A stretch of DNA of 18,946 bases from Alphaproteobacteria bacterium (GCA_006226225.1 SBHI01000156.1:1-18946), one strand, 5' to 3'. Shown: positions 7,054 to 16,129, counted from the stretch's first letter. Made by a program: numbers and translations. The notes: generated from the sequence alone by a model not told the origin.

Positions 7054-8550
7054 TCAAAGCTGAATCCATGTTGTTTTCAGGTCGCTGTATTTATCCAGCG
7101 CATGCAGAGATTTATCCCGCCCGAATCCCGATTGTTTAAAACCGCCGAAGGGAACGGATAAATCCCCCGCAGGGTCATAACAATTCACCCAGACCGTTCC
7201 GGCATGCAGCTTACGCGCCATGCGATGCGCCTGTGATACATCCCGCGTCCAGACCGCTGCAGCAAGGCCGTAGATACTGTCATTGGCGATTTGCAGTGCT
7301 TCTTCTTCCGTCTTGAATGTCAGAACGGATAAAACGGGGCCGAAAATTTCCTCCCGCGCGATCGTCATATCGGGCGTGACGCCATCGAAAATTGTCGGCT
7401 CGACAAAAAATCCGGGCGCATCCGTAATACGTCCGCCGCCATAGATTGCCGCTGCGCCTTCTTTTTTCGCCGTTTCAATATAGGCCAGCACACGCTGCAT
7501 ATGCGCCTCTTCAATCATCGGGCCGACCGTCGTATCAGGGTTCAGCGGATTGCCTGGAATGTGATGTTCCGCCGCTGCCAGCAGTTTTTCCATGAAAGCG
7601 TCTTTGATCTCCGCATCCAGCAACAGGCGCGAGCCCGCTGTGCAGACCTCACCCTGATTGAAAAAGATACCCCATGCCGCGCTGGACGCCGCCTTATCCA
7701 GATCAGGACAGTCGCGCATGATGATATGCGGAGATTTACCGCCGCATTCCAGCGACACGCGTTTCAAATTCGACTGGCCGGAATATTGCATGAACAGTTT
7801 TCCGACCTGCGTTGATCCGGTAAAGGCGATCATATCAACATCGTCATGCAGGCCAAGTGCCTTGCCTGCGGTTTCACCGAAACCCGGCACAACATTAAAG
7901 ACGCCGTCCGGCACGCCTGCCTCCCGCGACAATTCCGCCAAACGCAAAATCGACAATGGTGACTGTTCGGCAGGTTTGACAACGATACTGTTTCCTGCCG
8001 CCAGCGCTGGTGCGATTTTCCAGCAAGCCATCAGCAGCGGAAAATTCCACGGCACGACAATGCCGATGACACCCAGCGACTCCCGCGTAACCAGAGCCAA
8101 AGCGTCAGGCGCCGTCGGTGCAATTTCATCATTCACCTTATCAATTGCCGCGCCGTACCATTCCAGCGTATTCGCTGCAGCGCGCATATCAATCGCCATG
8201 ACATCGGAGATCGGTTTTCCCGCATCCAGCGATTCCAGCAGTGCCAGTTCTTCCTGATGTTCACGGACAAGCGCCGCCCATTTTGCCAGCACTGCGCCGC
8301 GTTTGGCGGGATGCATATCTTTCCACACGCCTTTGTCAAAAGAGGCGCGCGCGACTTTAACCGCCGCATCAATATCTGCCGCATCACCTTTGGCAACATC
8401 CGCCAAAATTTCGCCTGTTGCCGGATTAATACTGGTAAACACATCACCCGAAGCGGAAGCGGTAAACTGCCCATTGATAAAGGCCTTGCCCTGGATCGAC
8501 AAACGTTTCGCCTTTTCGCTCCAGTCCTCAAATGTTTTAACAGCCTGCAT
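7054..8550 (-). CDS. puuC: Gamma-glutamyl-gamma-aminobutyraldehyde dehydrogenase
   Basis: This 498-residue NAD(P)-dependent aldehyde dehydrogenase would oxidise gamma-glutamyl-gamma-aminobutyraldehyde to gamma-glutamyl-GABA, the third Puu step. Catalytic residues are present: Asn169 in PWNF, Lys192 in KPAEQSP, Glu268 in LECGGKSP (Cys where most relatives have Leu or Ala) and nucleophile Cys303 in NQGEVCTAGS. Its C-terminal pattern PFGGFKQSGFGRDKSLHALDK closely matches E. coli PuuC as I recall it. I chose ATG 8550 because AGGAG lies 7 bases upstream; an upstream ATG at 8598 would overlap the preceding gene and lacks a site. It is the last gene of the operon, 14 bases after the second GS-like gene, and it ends 14 bases from the convergent 5975 gene with no visible terminator. 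Family is certain; the precise substrate rests on the operon. Confidence 0.93.
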   Translation of the reverse strand: MQAVKTFEDWSEKAKRLSIQGKAFINGQFTASASGDVFTSINPATGEILADVAKGDAADIDAAVKVARASFDKGVWKDMHPAKRGAVLAKWAALVREHQEELALLESLDAGKPISDVMAIDMRAAANTLEWYGAAIDKVNDEIAPTAPDALALVTRESLGVIGIVVPWNFPLLMACWKIAPALAAGNSIVVKPAEQSPLSILRLAELSREAGVPDGVFNVVPGFGETAGKALGLHDDVDMIAFTGSTQVGKLFMQYSGQSNLKRVSLECGGKSPHIIMRDCPDLDKAASSAAWGIFFNQGEVCTAGSRLLLDAEIKDAFMEKLLAAAEHHIPGNPLNPDTTVGPMIEEAHMQRVLAYIETAKKEGAAAIYGGGRITDAPGFFVEPTIFDGVTPDMTIAREEIFGPVLSVLTFKTEEEALQIANDSIYGLAAAVWTRDVSQAHRMARKLHAGTVWVNCYDPAGDLSVPFGGFKQSGFGRDKSLHALDKYSDLKTTWIQL

Positions 8551-8564
8551 GGCACGCTCCTTAT

Positions 8565-9929
8565 TTAAACATTCAGCATCAGATAGCGGATTTCCCACGG
8601 TGACAGCGCATTAATATTCGCCATATATTCCTCCCGCTTCACATCTAGATAGGTCTGTACGAAAGCTTCGCCAAGATATTTACGCAGCGGTTCGCAATCT
8701 TCCATCTCATCAAGGCTGGAGAATAAGTGCTGCGGCAGGCGGTGATGATCTGTTTTATAAGCCGGTTCATCCGTCGGGTCATCGGGAACAAGTTTTTCGA
8801 TCATACCGATATATCCCGCAACCAGCGACCCTGCAAAAGCCAGATAGGGGTTCACATCCGCACCGGCGATACGGTTTTCAACACGGCGGCCTTCCTTGCC
8901 GCCACTGGGAACGCGCAGCCCCGCCGAACGGTTTTCTCGTCCCCAATGCGTATTCACAGGTGCATCGAAACGATCGCAAATGCGCAAATAAGAATTGGCG
9001 TAAGGCGCCAGCAGCGGCATCACCGCCGGAATATATTCCTGCAGACCCGCGATATGGGATAAAAACAGTTGCGTATCATTTCCCTTACTGTCGGCAAAAA
9101 CATTTTTACCGGTTTTGATATCAACAACGCTTTGGTGCATATGCATCGCACTGCCATATTGATCCGGATAAGGTTTCGCCATAAAGCTTGCGAACATGCC
9201 GTGTTGAATTGCCACGCGCTTGACGATACGTTTAAACATGAAAGCCTGATCGGCAATGCTGATCGGTTCGCCATGCGAGATATTGACTTCAAACTGCGCC
9301 GGGCCTGCCTCATGTGTCAAGGTATCAATCTGAATACCCATCACGCGGCAATAGCGGCTGATATCACTAAACAAGGCTTTAAACTCTTCCAATCCCGTAA
9401 TTGACAGCTCGCCCGTATCCCATGCGATTTTACCGGAAATGCCACGCGGCGGCATCGGCTCACGCTCGATTGTTTCCTGCCGTGCCAGCAGAAAGAATTC
9501 AAATTCCGGTGCGATAATCGGCCGCCAGCCTTTTTTCTCGTATAATGAAACAACCTTTTTCAACACCTGACGCGGTGCAACCTCTGTCTGTTCCTGATTT
9601 TCTTTAACCGGATCACAAATCACACAAGCCGTTGGTGTTTCATGCCAGGGTACGATCCGCATGGTTTGCAAATCGGGGACAAGAAACAGGTCGACCTCCT
9701 GTTCCGTCACAAAGGCGTTATAGGTAAAGTCACAATTAATGCCCAGACCGAATAAAGCTTCCGGCACGCGGTGACCGTAACTGCGCAACCCCTCGACAAA
9801 TTTTGCGGTCGGCATGACTTTCCCGCGGCTGATCCCCGCAAAGTCACTCACCAGAATTTCAACATCGGCAATGTTGTTTTTGGCCAGCCATTTTTTGATA
9901 TGGTCTATTTTTTTACTGTCGTATTTCAT
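8565..9929 (-). CDS. Second glutamine-synthetase-like ligase of the Puu operon
   Basis: This 454-residue enzyme has the complete glutamine synthetase fold signature. It carries PEFEFF (141-146), HEAGPAQFEVN (206-216), AMHMHQS (261-267, His265), NRSAGLRVP (333-341) and ENRIAGADVNPYL (351-363). These bind ATP, metal and glutamate. The enzyme should join glutamate to an amine to give a gamma-glutamyl amide. It is clearly different from the first GS-like gene (start 12715), which is the closer match to E. coli PuuA, so it may act on another polyamine such as spermidine, or on a mono-amine. ATG 9929 has TAGGTG just upstream. A 92-base gap separates it from puuB, the largest gap in the operon, and could hold an internal signal, but I see no clear promoter or hairpin there. 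Substrate is inference. Confidence 0.9.
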   Translation of the reverse strand: MKYDSKKIDHIKKWLAKNNIADVEILVSDFAGISRGKVMPTAKFVEGLRSYGHRVPEALFGLGINCDFTYNAFVTEQEVDLFLVPDLQTMRIVPWHETPTACVICDPVKENQEQTEVAPRQVLKKVVSLYEKKGWRPIIAPEFEFFLLARQETIEREPMPPRGISGKIAWDTGELSITGLEEFKALFSDISRYCRVMGIQIDTLTHEAGPAQFEVNISHGEPISIADQAFMFKRIVKRVAIQHGMFASFMAKPYPDQYGSAMHMHQSVVDIKTGKNVFADSKGNDTQLFLSHIAGLQEYIPAVMPLLAPYANSYLRICDRFDAPVNTHWGRENRSAGLRVPSGGKEGRRVENRIAGADVNPYLAFAGSLVAGYIGMIEKLVPDDPTDEPAYKTDHHRLPQHLFSSLDEMEDCEPLRKYLGEAFVQTYLDVKREEYMANINALSPWEIRYLMLNV

Positions 9930-10021
9930 AGGAACACCTATTCCGTTTTTTCATTGATATTGTCTTGTGTTGGCAGCAGCCTTGAAAGCCGCAAAAATAA
10001 TAAGAATGCGCCCGAAAGACG

Positions 10022-11320
10022 CTACAGACCCAACTTTTCACGCAGGGCATAAAACCATGCGCCCAAAGCGGTAAGCGGTACGCGAAATGTCCGTCCACCC
10101 GGCCAGGGGAAATGCCGGATGGAGGCAAAAACATCAAATCCTGCGGATTGCTCGGCAATCGCTTCGGCAACCAGCTTACCCATCAGATGGGTTGGTGTGA
10201 CACCGTGACCGCTGAAGCCGTGAACAAAATAGATATTATCCGTCAAGCGGCCGACATGCGGCAGGCGGCGGAAGGTAAAAGACATCTGGCCGCTCCATGC
10301 AAAATCGATTTTTACATCTTTCAGCTGAGGAAAAACTTTCTTCATATTAGGCCCCAGCTTTGCCTTAATATCGGCAGGAGTCGCGCCACCGTAAACAATG
10401 CCGCCGCCGAACAGCAGGCGCTTGTCACCGGTAACGCGGTAGTAATCCAGAATGTAATTGCAGTCCTCGATACAGTAATCCGCAGGCATCAGCTGATTGC
10501 AAACATCATCACCCAGAATTTCCGTTGTGATGATCTGGCTGGATACCGGCATAACCTTATTGGCAATTTCCGGCAGGGTTTTTTCATCCATATAGCCGCC
10601 GCCGCAAACAACGACGAAATCGGCCGTAATTTTTCCGTTTGCCGTATAAACCTCCGGCTTGGCGGTTTTCTCTACTTTCGTGACTTTGCTGTTCTCAAAA
10701 ATTGTACCGCCCAGCGATTCAATCGCCGCCGCCTCACCCAATGCCAGATTCAAGGGATGCATGTGCCCGCCCCAACGGTCAACCATGCCGCCGACATAGG
10801 CATCCGATCCGACAACGTCTTTGCCGACTGTTTCTTTATCCATTATTTCCAGTTCGGTATGACCAAAACGTTCCCAAAGCTGTTTTTCATGTTCCAGATC
10901 TTTCATCTGCGCCGCAGTATAGGCGGCGAAGAAACTGCCTTTGGATTTCAGGTCACAGGAAATATCATAGGTTTTTACTTTATCGCGGATGACATTCGCG
11001 CCGTCAAAGCTCATGGAAACGATGGCATTGGCCGTGTCCTCGCCATATGCGGATTTTATCTGGTCAAAACCGCGGCTATAGCCATTGATCAACTGCCCGC
11101 CATTGCGCCCCGATGCACCGAAACCGACTTTATCGGCCTCCAGAACCATCACCTTATAACCTTTTTCCGCCAAAAAAAGCCCCGTCACCAAGCCGGAATA
11201 ACCTGCCCCAACGATACAGACATCGCAGCTGTGCTCGCCTTCCAGCGGCGGGCGTTCAGGTGCCGCATTCGCCGTCGCAGCGTAGTAGGAATCCGGATAT
11301 GTTGCTTGTTGTGCCGTCAT
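10022..11320 (-). CDS. puuB: Gamma-glutamylputrescine oxidase
   Basis: This 432-residue FAD-dependent amine oxidase of the DAO family would oxidise gamma-glutamylputrescine to the aldehyde, releasing ammonia and hydrogen peroxide. The dinucleotide-binding motif VGAGYSG (37-43) is followed by Glu61 at the end of the second strand and GFGASGRNGGQ (66-76), all typical. Internal patterns CIEDCNYILDYYR and GFSGHGV, and a C-terminal PGGRTFRVP, match E. coli PuuB closely, as does the length (about 426 residues there). ATG 11320 has AAGGCGAG upstream. It begins 18 bases after puuA, so the two are co-transcribed. This is the most confident member of the pathway. Confidence 0.94.
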   Translation of the reverse strand: MTAQQATYPDSYYAATANAAPERPPLEGEHSCDVCIVGAGYSGLVTGLFLAEKGYKVMVLEADKVGFGASGRNGGQLINGYSRGFDQIKSAYGEDTANAIVSMSFDGANVIRDKVKTYDISCDLKSKGSFFAAYTAAQMKDLEHEKQLWERFGHTELEIMDKETVGKDVVGSDAYVGGMVDRWGGHMHPLNLALGEAAAIESLGGTIFENSKVTKVEKTAKPEVYTANGKITADFVVVCGGGYMDEKTLPEIANKVMPVSSQIITTEILGDDVCNQLMPADYCIEDCNYILDYYRVTGDKRLLFGGGIVYGGATPADIKAKLGPNMKKVFPQLKDVKIDFAWSGQMSFTFRRLPHVGRLTDNIYFVHGFSGHGVTPTHLMGKLVAEAIAEQSAGFDVFASIRHFPWPGGRTFRVPLTALGAWFYALREKLGL

Positions 11321-11338
11321 TGTTCTCGCCTTGGCGCG

Positions 11339-12715
11339 TTAGACATCTCTTAAATAGGCATTATATTCTACATCACTGATCATATGGTCGAACAGCGTTT
11401 TTTCCTGCGTCTTGCATGCCGCATAAAGTTTGCGGTAATTCTCACCCAGACAATCGGCAATAAATTCAGAGCGTTGAAAGCGGGCGATCGCCTTATCCCA
11501 TGTCAGCGGCAGTGTTTCCGCACGGCTGGCATAAGCATTGCCGGAAACTGGCGCACCCGGATCAATTTCTCCGTCCAACCCTGCCAGAATACCGCCCAGA
11601 ATAACTGTCAAGACAAGGTAAGGATTAGCATCCGCTCCGGCGACACGGTGTTCAATGCGGGTATTCTTAATATCACTGTCCGGCACACGGATAGCCGTAC
11701 TGCGGTTATCATAGCCCCATGTAATTTTTGTTGGCGCATGGGAACCTTTTTGGAAACGACGATAGGAGTTTATATTCGCCGCCAGCACCGCCGTGCTGCC
11801 CGGCAATGCCGCCAGCAAGCCGCCGATGGCATGGCGCAGCGCAGCCGTTCCTTCCGTTGTTTTTCCGGCAAAAATATTTTTGCCTTTTTTATCCAGTACC
11901 GAAACATGCGCATGCAGCCCGTTACCGGAATCTTCTGCGTAAGGTTTGGCCATGAAGGTTGCTTCCAGGCCGTGGCGGCGTGCCACCCCTTTAACGATGC
12001 GTTTCAGCATTACGGCATGATCGGCAGCCGCCATGATATCCGCCGTATGAGCCAGATTGACTTCGAACTGACCGGGGCCGTTTTCCGACAAGGTCGTATC
12101 GGCAGGAACACCCTGTAATTCGCAAGCCTGACGGATACCCGCCAACACATCTTCGAATTCGCGCATCTCCCCAATGCTGTAAGTCTGCACGGCATCCTGA
12201 CGCCGTCCTGTACGCGGTGATAAAGGAGGCGCGGGATAACCCTGCCTGTCCCTGTCAGGACTGTAGAGATAAAATTCCAGCTCTGTTGCCGTCACGGGTT
12301 TCAGACCACGCTTTTTATAACGTGCCGCCATACGTTCCAGAATATGGCGAGGGTCACCATAGAATGCCTTCCCATCCGCTGTTTTCATTGTCAGTAAAAG
12401 CTGTGCCGTCGGTGTTTCCAGCCACGACATCCTCTTTAGACTGCCCGGCACGGCATAACAGACTCCGTCGGTATCGCCTGTTTCGGTGACCAAACCGGCT
12501 TCCAGCACATCATTCCCCCAGATATCGACGGCATAAACTGAACGCGCCATCCGCAAGCCGCCTTCAAACAGCTTATCGACGCTTTTTACAGGCAGCCATT
12601 TACCGCGCAAGACACCGTTTGCATCAACGATGAAAGCTTCAACCGTTGAAATATCGGAGTTTTGCGCAAAAAATTCCGCAGCCTCTGTTTTTACGGCAGT
12701 TTTCTTTTGGGTCAT
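11339..12715 (-). CDS. puuA: Gamma-glutamylputrescine synthetase
   Basis: The 458-residue ATP-dependent ligase would join glutamate to putrescine, the first Puu step. GS-fold motifs are TELEFYL (144-150), ENGPGQFEVN (211-220), GLHAHVS (266-272), NRSTAIRVP (337-345) and EHRVAGADANPYL (355-367). From memory, E. coli PuuA shares the N-terminal GxxRGKxxPV pattern, the VYAVDIWGNDV-like stretch (60-70), and a C-terminal half with LGENYRKLYAACK. This makes it the probable true PuuA, while the other GS-like gene is more divergent. It is the first gene of the operon. ATG 12715 has no good Shine-Dalgarno and follows a possible promoter by only about 10 bases, so its leader may be very short. No binding site for a regulator such as PuuR could be recognised. 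Confidence 0.9.
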   Translation of the reverse strand: MTQKKTAVKTEAAEFFAQNSDISTVEAFIVDANGVLRGKWLPVKSVDKLFEGGLRMARSVYAVDIWGNDVLEAGLVTETGDTDGVCYAVPGSLKRMSWLETPTAQLLLTMKTADGKAFYGDPRHILERMAARYKKRGLKPVTATELEFYLYSPDRDRQGYPAPPLSPRTGRRQDAVQTYSIGEMREFEDVLAGIRQACELQGVPADTTLSENGPGQFEVNLAHTADIMAAADHAVMLKRIVKGVARRHGLEATFMAKPYAEDSGNGLHAHVSVLDKKGKNIFAGKTTEGTAALRHAIGGLLAALPGSTAVLAANINSYRRFQKGSHAPTKITWGYDNRSTAIRVPDSDIKNTRIEHRVAGADANPYLVLTVILGGILAGLDGEIDPGAPVSGNAYASRAETLPLTWDKAIARFQRSEFIADCLGENYRKLYAACKTQEKTLFDHMISDVEYNAYLRDV

Positions 12716-12731
12716 ACAATTTCAAGAACGG

Positions 12732-12759
12732 ATATAAAAAATACCCTTACAGCTTACAA
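12732..12759 (-). promoter_or_regulatory. Possible promoter of the puu operon
   Basis: On the minus strand TTGTAA (12759-12754), a 16-base spacer, and TTATAT (12737-12732) form a weak sigma-70-like promoter. The start would be near 12725, only about 10 bases before puuA. It lies in the divergent region between puuA and the 12855 gene. By eye only. Confidence 0.3.
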
Positions 12760-12854
12760 TAAATATCCCCGTCGGCACAATCACGATAAGAACGGCGTTT
12801 CGTCTTTTTATTTTTTCAGTTACACTCTTTGAGAACGATGGAGGACGCAACGAT

Positions 12855-13361
12855 ATGGAATGGACTCTGCTGGCGATTGCTTTTATCGCCGTCATCTGGC
12901 TAAAGATCAATTACCGCAAAACGGACGGCCCGCATTCATGGCCGGTCACTTCCTGTCTCGCGGGGCTGTATCTCGTCATATTGTTTTTTCCCATTCATCT
13001 GGCCGGAGATTCTTTTTCCATGGTCTGGCTTGTACGCGCCAGTGTTGCCGCCCTGCTGTGCTGGGAACTGATTGCCGGACATTTCAACAATTTTGTGATG
13101 AGCCGCTATGCCTATACACTGCCGCGGGAGCGCAGCAGCAAGGATGACGGCATTATCTGGATGGCGCGTTTTTTGATGCCCTTTTACGCGATTTCCTTAT
13201 GGAGCATTCTCTCACTGCCGACATTTTTCCAGTTCAACCGCACCAGCCAGTTCTTCGTGTTCGGCTTTGTACCGGTCGGCACTGCGGGTTTTCTGTTCGG
13301 GCTGGCCTTGCATGTTCTGCGCAAACGCCGCATGGAACAACCGGAAAAGAAAGACGCCTAA
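12855..13361 (+). CDS. Small multi-pass inner-membrane protein, function unknown
   Basis: The 168-residue product has about five hydrophobic segments (near 3-16, 31-48, 54-74, 103-123 and 133-154). It ends in a short charged tail, KRRMEQPEKKDA, probably cytoplasmic by the positive-inside rule. Between the third and fourth segments is a polar loop with RYAYTLPRERSSKDDG (84-99). No catalytic or binding motif is evident and I recognise no family. ATG 12855 has GGAGG about 10 bases upstream. It is divergent from the puu operon and convergent with the PrpB-like gene 19 bases away. A role in polyamine uptake cannot be supported: known Puu importers are much larger. The coding frame is convincing. 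Confidence 0.78.
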   Translation: MEWTLLAIAFIAVIWLKINYRKTDGPHSWPVTSCLAGLYLVILFFPIHLAGDSFSMVWLVRASVAALLCWELIAGHFNNFVMSRYAYTLPRERSSKDDGIIWMARFLMPFYAISLWSILSLPTFFQFNRTSQFFVFGFVPVGTAGFLFGLALHVLRKRRMEQPEKKDA

Positions 13362-13380
13362 TCAGACAAAACTGCGGCGG

Positions 13381-14343
13381 CTATTCACCGACGGCTTCTT
13401 TTTTGTCCGTCAGTTCTTCCGCACGCTTTGCCACCTGTCCATCATAATCAACCAGTGTTTTGAAATTCTCGCGCTTTTGCAGCTTGCCCTCTGCGACCAA
13501 ATTCTTCTGCGATCCTGTTCTGCGGATTTCCTGATAGGCTTCCGCCGCTGTCTGGCGCTGCGCACGGTAGACCGGCAACGGATTCAAGACCAGATCAATC
13601 GCGCCATCTGATTCCTTGTCCAGTTCTTCCGGTGACAGCAAATCGACCTTACCAAATTCCGTCATATTCGCCAGCACAGGCAAGCCGCCCGCCGCTTCTT
13701 TGACCTGACGGTAGGTCGCATAATCGGGAAAGGCCTCGGCAAAAATCATATCCGCACCCGCCGCCGCATAGGCCGTGATCCGCGCTAATGTCAATTGCAG
13801 TGCCTCGGCCTGAACGACCGGATCACTTTTCGGCTTTCCGCTTTTTTCAGCCAGACGATCCGCCTCGGCAGCCAGCGCATCGGTACGCGCCATAACAACA
13901 AATTGCGGGTCCCGTTTTGCCCCCACGGCCTTTTTTAACCGTGCAACCATTTCCTCTGTTGTTACAACATGTTTACCATCGAGATGACCGCACATTTTCA
14001 AATCCTGCTGGTCTTCCATATGCACTGCGGCAGCGCCCGCCGTTTCCAAAGCACGGATTGTCTCCGCCGCATCTTCAAAACCCGTATCAATATCGACCAG
14101 AACGGGAAGCTGTGTGCCGCTGTCCAGCACACGCGTCACTGCCTCGACCATATGCCGCAGTTCCAAACGTCCGATATCAGCCCAGCCGCGCGATGCCGCC
14201 ACCTGACTGCCTGAAATATAAAGCGCGTGAAATCCCGCCTTTTCGGCCTCCATTGCATCACTGCCATCCGCAACGCCGACCATATGCAGCGGATGTTCCT
14301 TGGCAATCGCCTCCCGCAGTTTTAATCCTGCTGTTTTATTCAT
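13381..14343 (-). CDS. Isocitrate lyase/PEP mutase superfamily enzyme, PrpB-like
   Basis: The 320-residue protein belongs to the superfamily of methylisocitrate lyase (PrpB), oxaloacetate decarboxylase and PEP mutase. It shows VDIDTG (83-88, metal-binding Asp pair), MEDQ (109-112), KMCGH (116-120, active-site Cys118) and NMTEFG (226-231). PrpB usually has KRCGH, so Arg is replaced by Met here. An extra stretch of roughly 20 residues (about 158-180) separates ARTDA from the next helix compared with PrpB. These changes make the standard methylisocitrate reaction uncertain; a related C-C lyase or decarboxylase is possible. No prpC or prpD is nearby, which also argues against a simple propionate role. 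ATG 14343 has AAGGA 8 bases upstream, and the gene follows the EamA-like gene by 21 bases. Confidence 0.85.
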   Translation of the reverse strand: MNKTAGLKLREAIAKEHPLHMVGVADGSDAMEAEKAGFHALYISGSQVAASRGWADIGRLELRHMVEAVTRVLDSGTQLPVLVDIDTGFEDAAETIRALETAGAAAVHMEDQQDLKMCGHLDGKHVVTTEEMVARLKKAVGAKRDPQFVVMARTDALAAEADRLAEKSGKPKSDPVVQAEALQLTLARITAYAAAGADMIFAEAFPDYATYRQVKEAAGGLPVLANMTEFGKVDLLSPEELDKESDGAIDLVLNPLPVYRAQRQTAAEAYQEIRRTGSQKNLVAEGKLQKRENFKTLVDYDGQVAKRAEELTDKKEAVGE

Positions 14344-14364
14344 TTCTTTTTCCTTCTCCGCTTG

Positions 14365-16032
14365 TTAAAAACCAACCGTACCGCGACGCAACCACATCGC
14401 ACCAAGAGTTGCCAGAATAACCACCAATACCAGAACGCCCGACACAACCGTATCAATCAATGTCGCCCGCATGATATCACGTGACATACGAAATTTACCC
14501 TTATCATCCAGTTCCAGAAAAAACTGACTGCGCAGACGCATTAGATCCACCACCATAAAGAACATAAAGGCAATCGCCGCCGCCAGAACAATTGCGAAAC
14601 AATCGCCCGCAAAATACGGCGGACGGTAAACCGACAGCATCAAAATACCGAGCATACCGACCAGAAACAGCACCAGAACCTCTCCGAAATTTGCACCCTG
14701 CATGCGTGACAAGACCAGCGCATCCAGTTTTTCCGTCACATCACGGAAACATTTGTGTCCGCCATTGCGCAAATCCTGATAATAAGCATCAATTTTTTCA
14801 ACATCGCTAGTTTTGACAATTGCCGTCAATTTATCAATCAGAGTCTTTTTCTGTTTTATCTGACGCGGCCCGTCATTTTCAACATGACGGATCATCTCCA
14901 CCACCAAATCTTCTTCAAAGCGGTCACGGCGGATCAGCCTGTCCATCAAAAACGCGATCAAAATCGAATAGAAAAACAGTGGTACCGATGCCGCCTGATA
15001 ATAATCATCCACACTCAGCCCTTCGAAGAAATAACAATAGATACTGACCAGCAGCAAAGTAATGATCGTTGCCGGGTAAGACAGACGGTCATCCGGTTTG
15101 GAGGTAATCAGAAGATTTGCAACAGTGATCATTGAGGCACCCAGAATAATCTCCCCGGTAATCGGCGACATGCCGAACAGCCACAGCCAGAACAATGTCA
15201 AAATCGGCAGAATAAACCACAACACAGAGATATTCTGAATCGTGGCGCGGGCAAGACCGAGCGTAAAACTGAGACGCCCCATCACAACAATCACAAGGCT
15301 GAAGAACAGCAATGCGGCGACACCTTCCAGCGTATAAGTGCCGGTCGGCATCTCCAGAAATTCCCGTCCGGCAAAAACAGAGAGTGCCGCAAAAATGACA
15401 CAGAAAAATCCGTAATTAATATCAACGACAAAAATCGACAAAAACGGCCTGTCTTGTAGTTGCATTTTGCGGATCAGCCCGTCCTTGATAACGCCGGAAA
15501 GCGCATTAGAGAAACCCGCCGCAAAAGGAAGAAGCAAAATCCCCCAGCGTTTCCACGGATCAGGCTCTGCGGTAAAAAATTCAGAACGGGTTTCCGGATA
15601 AAGCAGCATCAACACGCCTGCAAAGGCAAAGAGCGACAGGAAAATTTCTTTTGCACCAACCTTACCCCAATCCTTGGTCACAAGTGCCGGTGATATAAAC
15701 AAGGCCAAAATCGGCCAGAAATCATAAACGCTGATCGCTCCTGCGACGGACAGATGCAAGAAGGAGATAAACAAGCACCCCATCGCCAAAACGCGCAAAA
15801 AGCCGGAGGCCGAAAAAATCATCATTTCACGCGCATTCAGATCACGCAGGCGTTTATATTTCACCTTGTCGCGCCGTGTCAAAAATCTCAGCAAACAAAA
15901 AGAAACCGTAAAGCCGATCAGCTCTGTCCAGAAAATAAATTCCCACAAATTGATCTGCTGAATGCAGAAGGTGATGATAGGCGTCCATAAAGAAAACAGA
16001 AATATGGCGACAAGCATAAACATAACGGCCAT
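14365..16032 (-). CDS. EamA/DMT-like membrane protein with extra C-terminal membrane region
   Basis: The first part (to about residue 315) has about ten hydrophobic helices in two halves, as in EamA/drug-metabolite transporters, which move small metabolites across the inner membrane. Unlike the usual 300-residue family members, it continues for about 240 more residues. These comprise two more helices, a charged cytoplasmic stretch of roughly 80 residues with a likely coiled coil, and three final helices. I chose ATG 16032, which has a G-rich GGGGGGAT 5-6 bases upstream and starts right at the first helix, giving 555 residues. ATG 16065 (566 residues) is possible but lacks any ribosome site. 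It lies 97 bases after the phosphatase gene and 21 before the PrpB-like gene. The transported compound is unknown; the neighbouring enzyme suggests an organic acid, as inference. Confidence 0.78.
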   Translation of the reverse strand: MAVMFMLVAIFLFSLWTPIITFCIQQINLWEFIFWTELIGFTVSFCLLRFLTRRDKVKYKRLRDLNAREMMIFSASGFLRVLAMGCLFISFLHLSVAGAISVYDFWPILALFISPALVTKDWGKVGAKEIFLSLFAFAGVLMLLYPETRSEFFTAEPDPWKRWGILLLPFAAGFSNALSGVIKDGLIRKMQLQDRPFLSIFVVDINYGFFCVIFAALSVFAGREFLEMPTGTYTLEGVAALLFFSLVIVVMGRLSFTLGLARATIQNISVLWFILPILTLFWLWLFGMSPITGEIILGASMITVANLLITSKPDDRLSYPATIITLLLVSIYCYFFEGLSVDDYYQAASVPLFFYSILIAFLMDRLIRRDRFEEDLVVEMIRHVENDGPRQIKQKKTLIDKLTAIVKTSDVEKIDAYYQDLRNGGHKCFRDVTEKLDALVLSRMQGANFGEVLVLFLVGMLGILMLSVYRPPYFAGDCFAIVLAAAIAFMFFMVVDLMRLRSQFFLELDDKGKFRMSRDIMRATLIDTVVSGVLVLVVILATLGAMWLRRGTVGF

Positions 16033-16129
16033 GGCAATCCCCCCGAATTGACGTCCAGCACCCATGCTACGTCACTTGAACAGGCAAGTCCATACAGGGC
16101 TAAAGGGGAATGCTTACTCCTTCATATTG

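Noticed and set aside
10112..11353. 413-codon open frame on the plus strand opposite puuB
   Set aside because: It is antisense to a clear PuuB gene, has no family signature, no ribosome site of note, and low-quality amino-acid composition. It arises from the codon bias of the real gene.
11384..12118. 244-codon plus-strand frame opposite puuA
   Set aside because: Antisense to a conserved GS-family enzyme and without any recognisable motif.
12788..12816. Hairpin-like AAGaACG/CGTCTT followed by T-rich sequence on the plus strand
   Set aside because: The stem is 6 bp with a bulge, and no plus-strand gene ends before it. As an attenuator for the 12855 gene it would need an upstream promoter I cannot see.
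16090..16129. AAGGAG on the minus strand between the phosphatase and EamA-like genes
   Set aside because: The only start at proper distance would be ATT, and that frame stops after three codons, so no small gene is supported.
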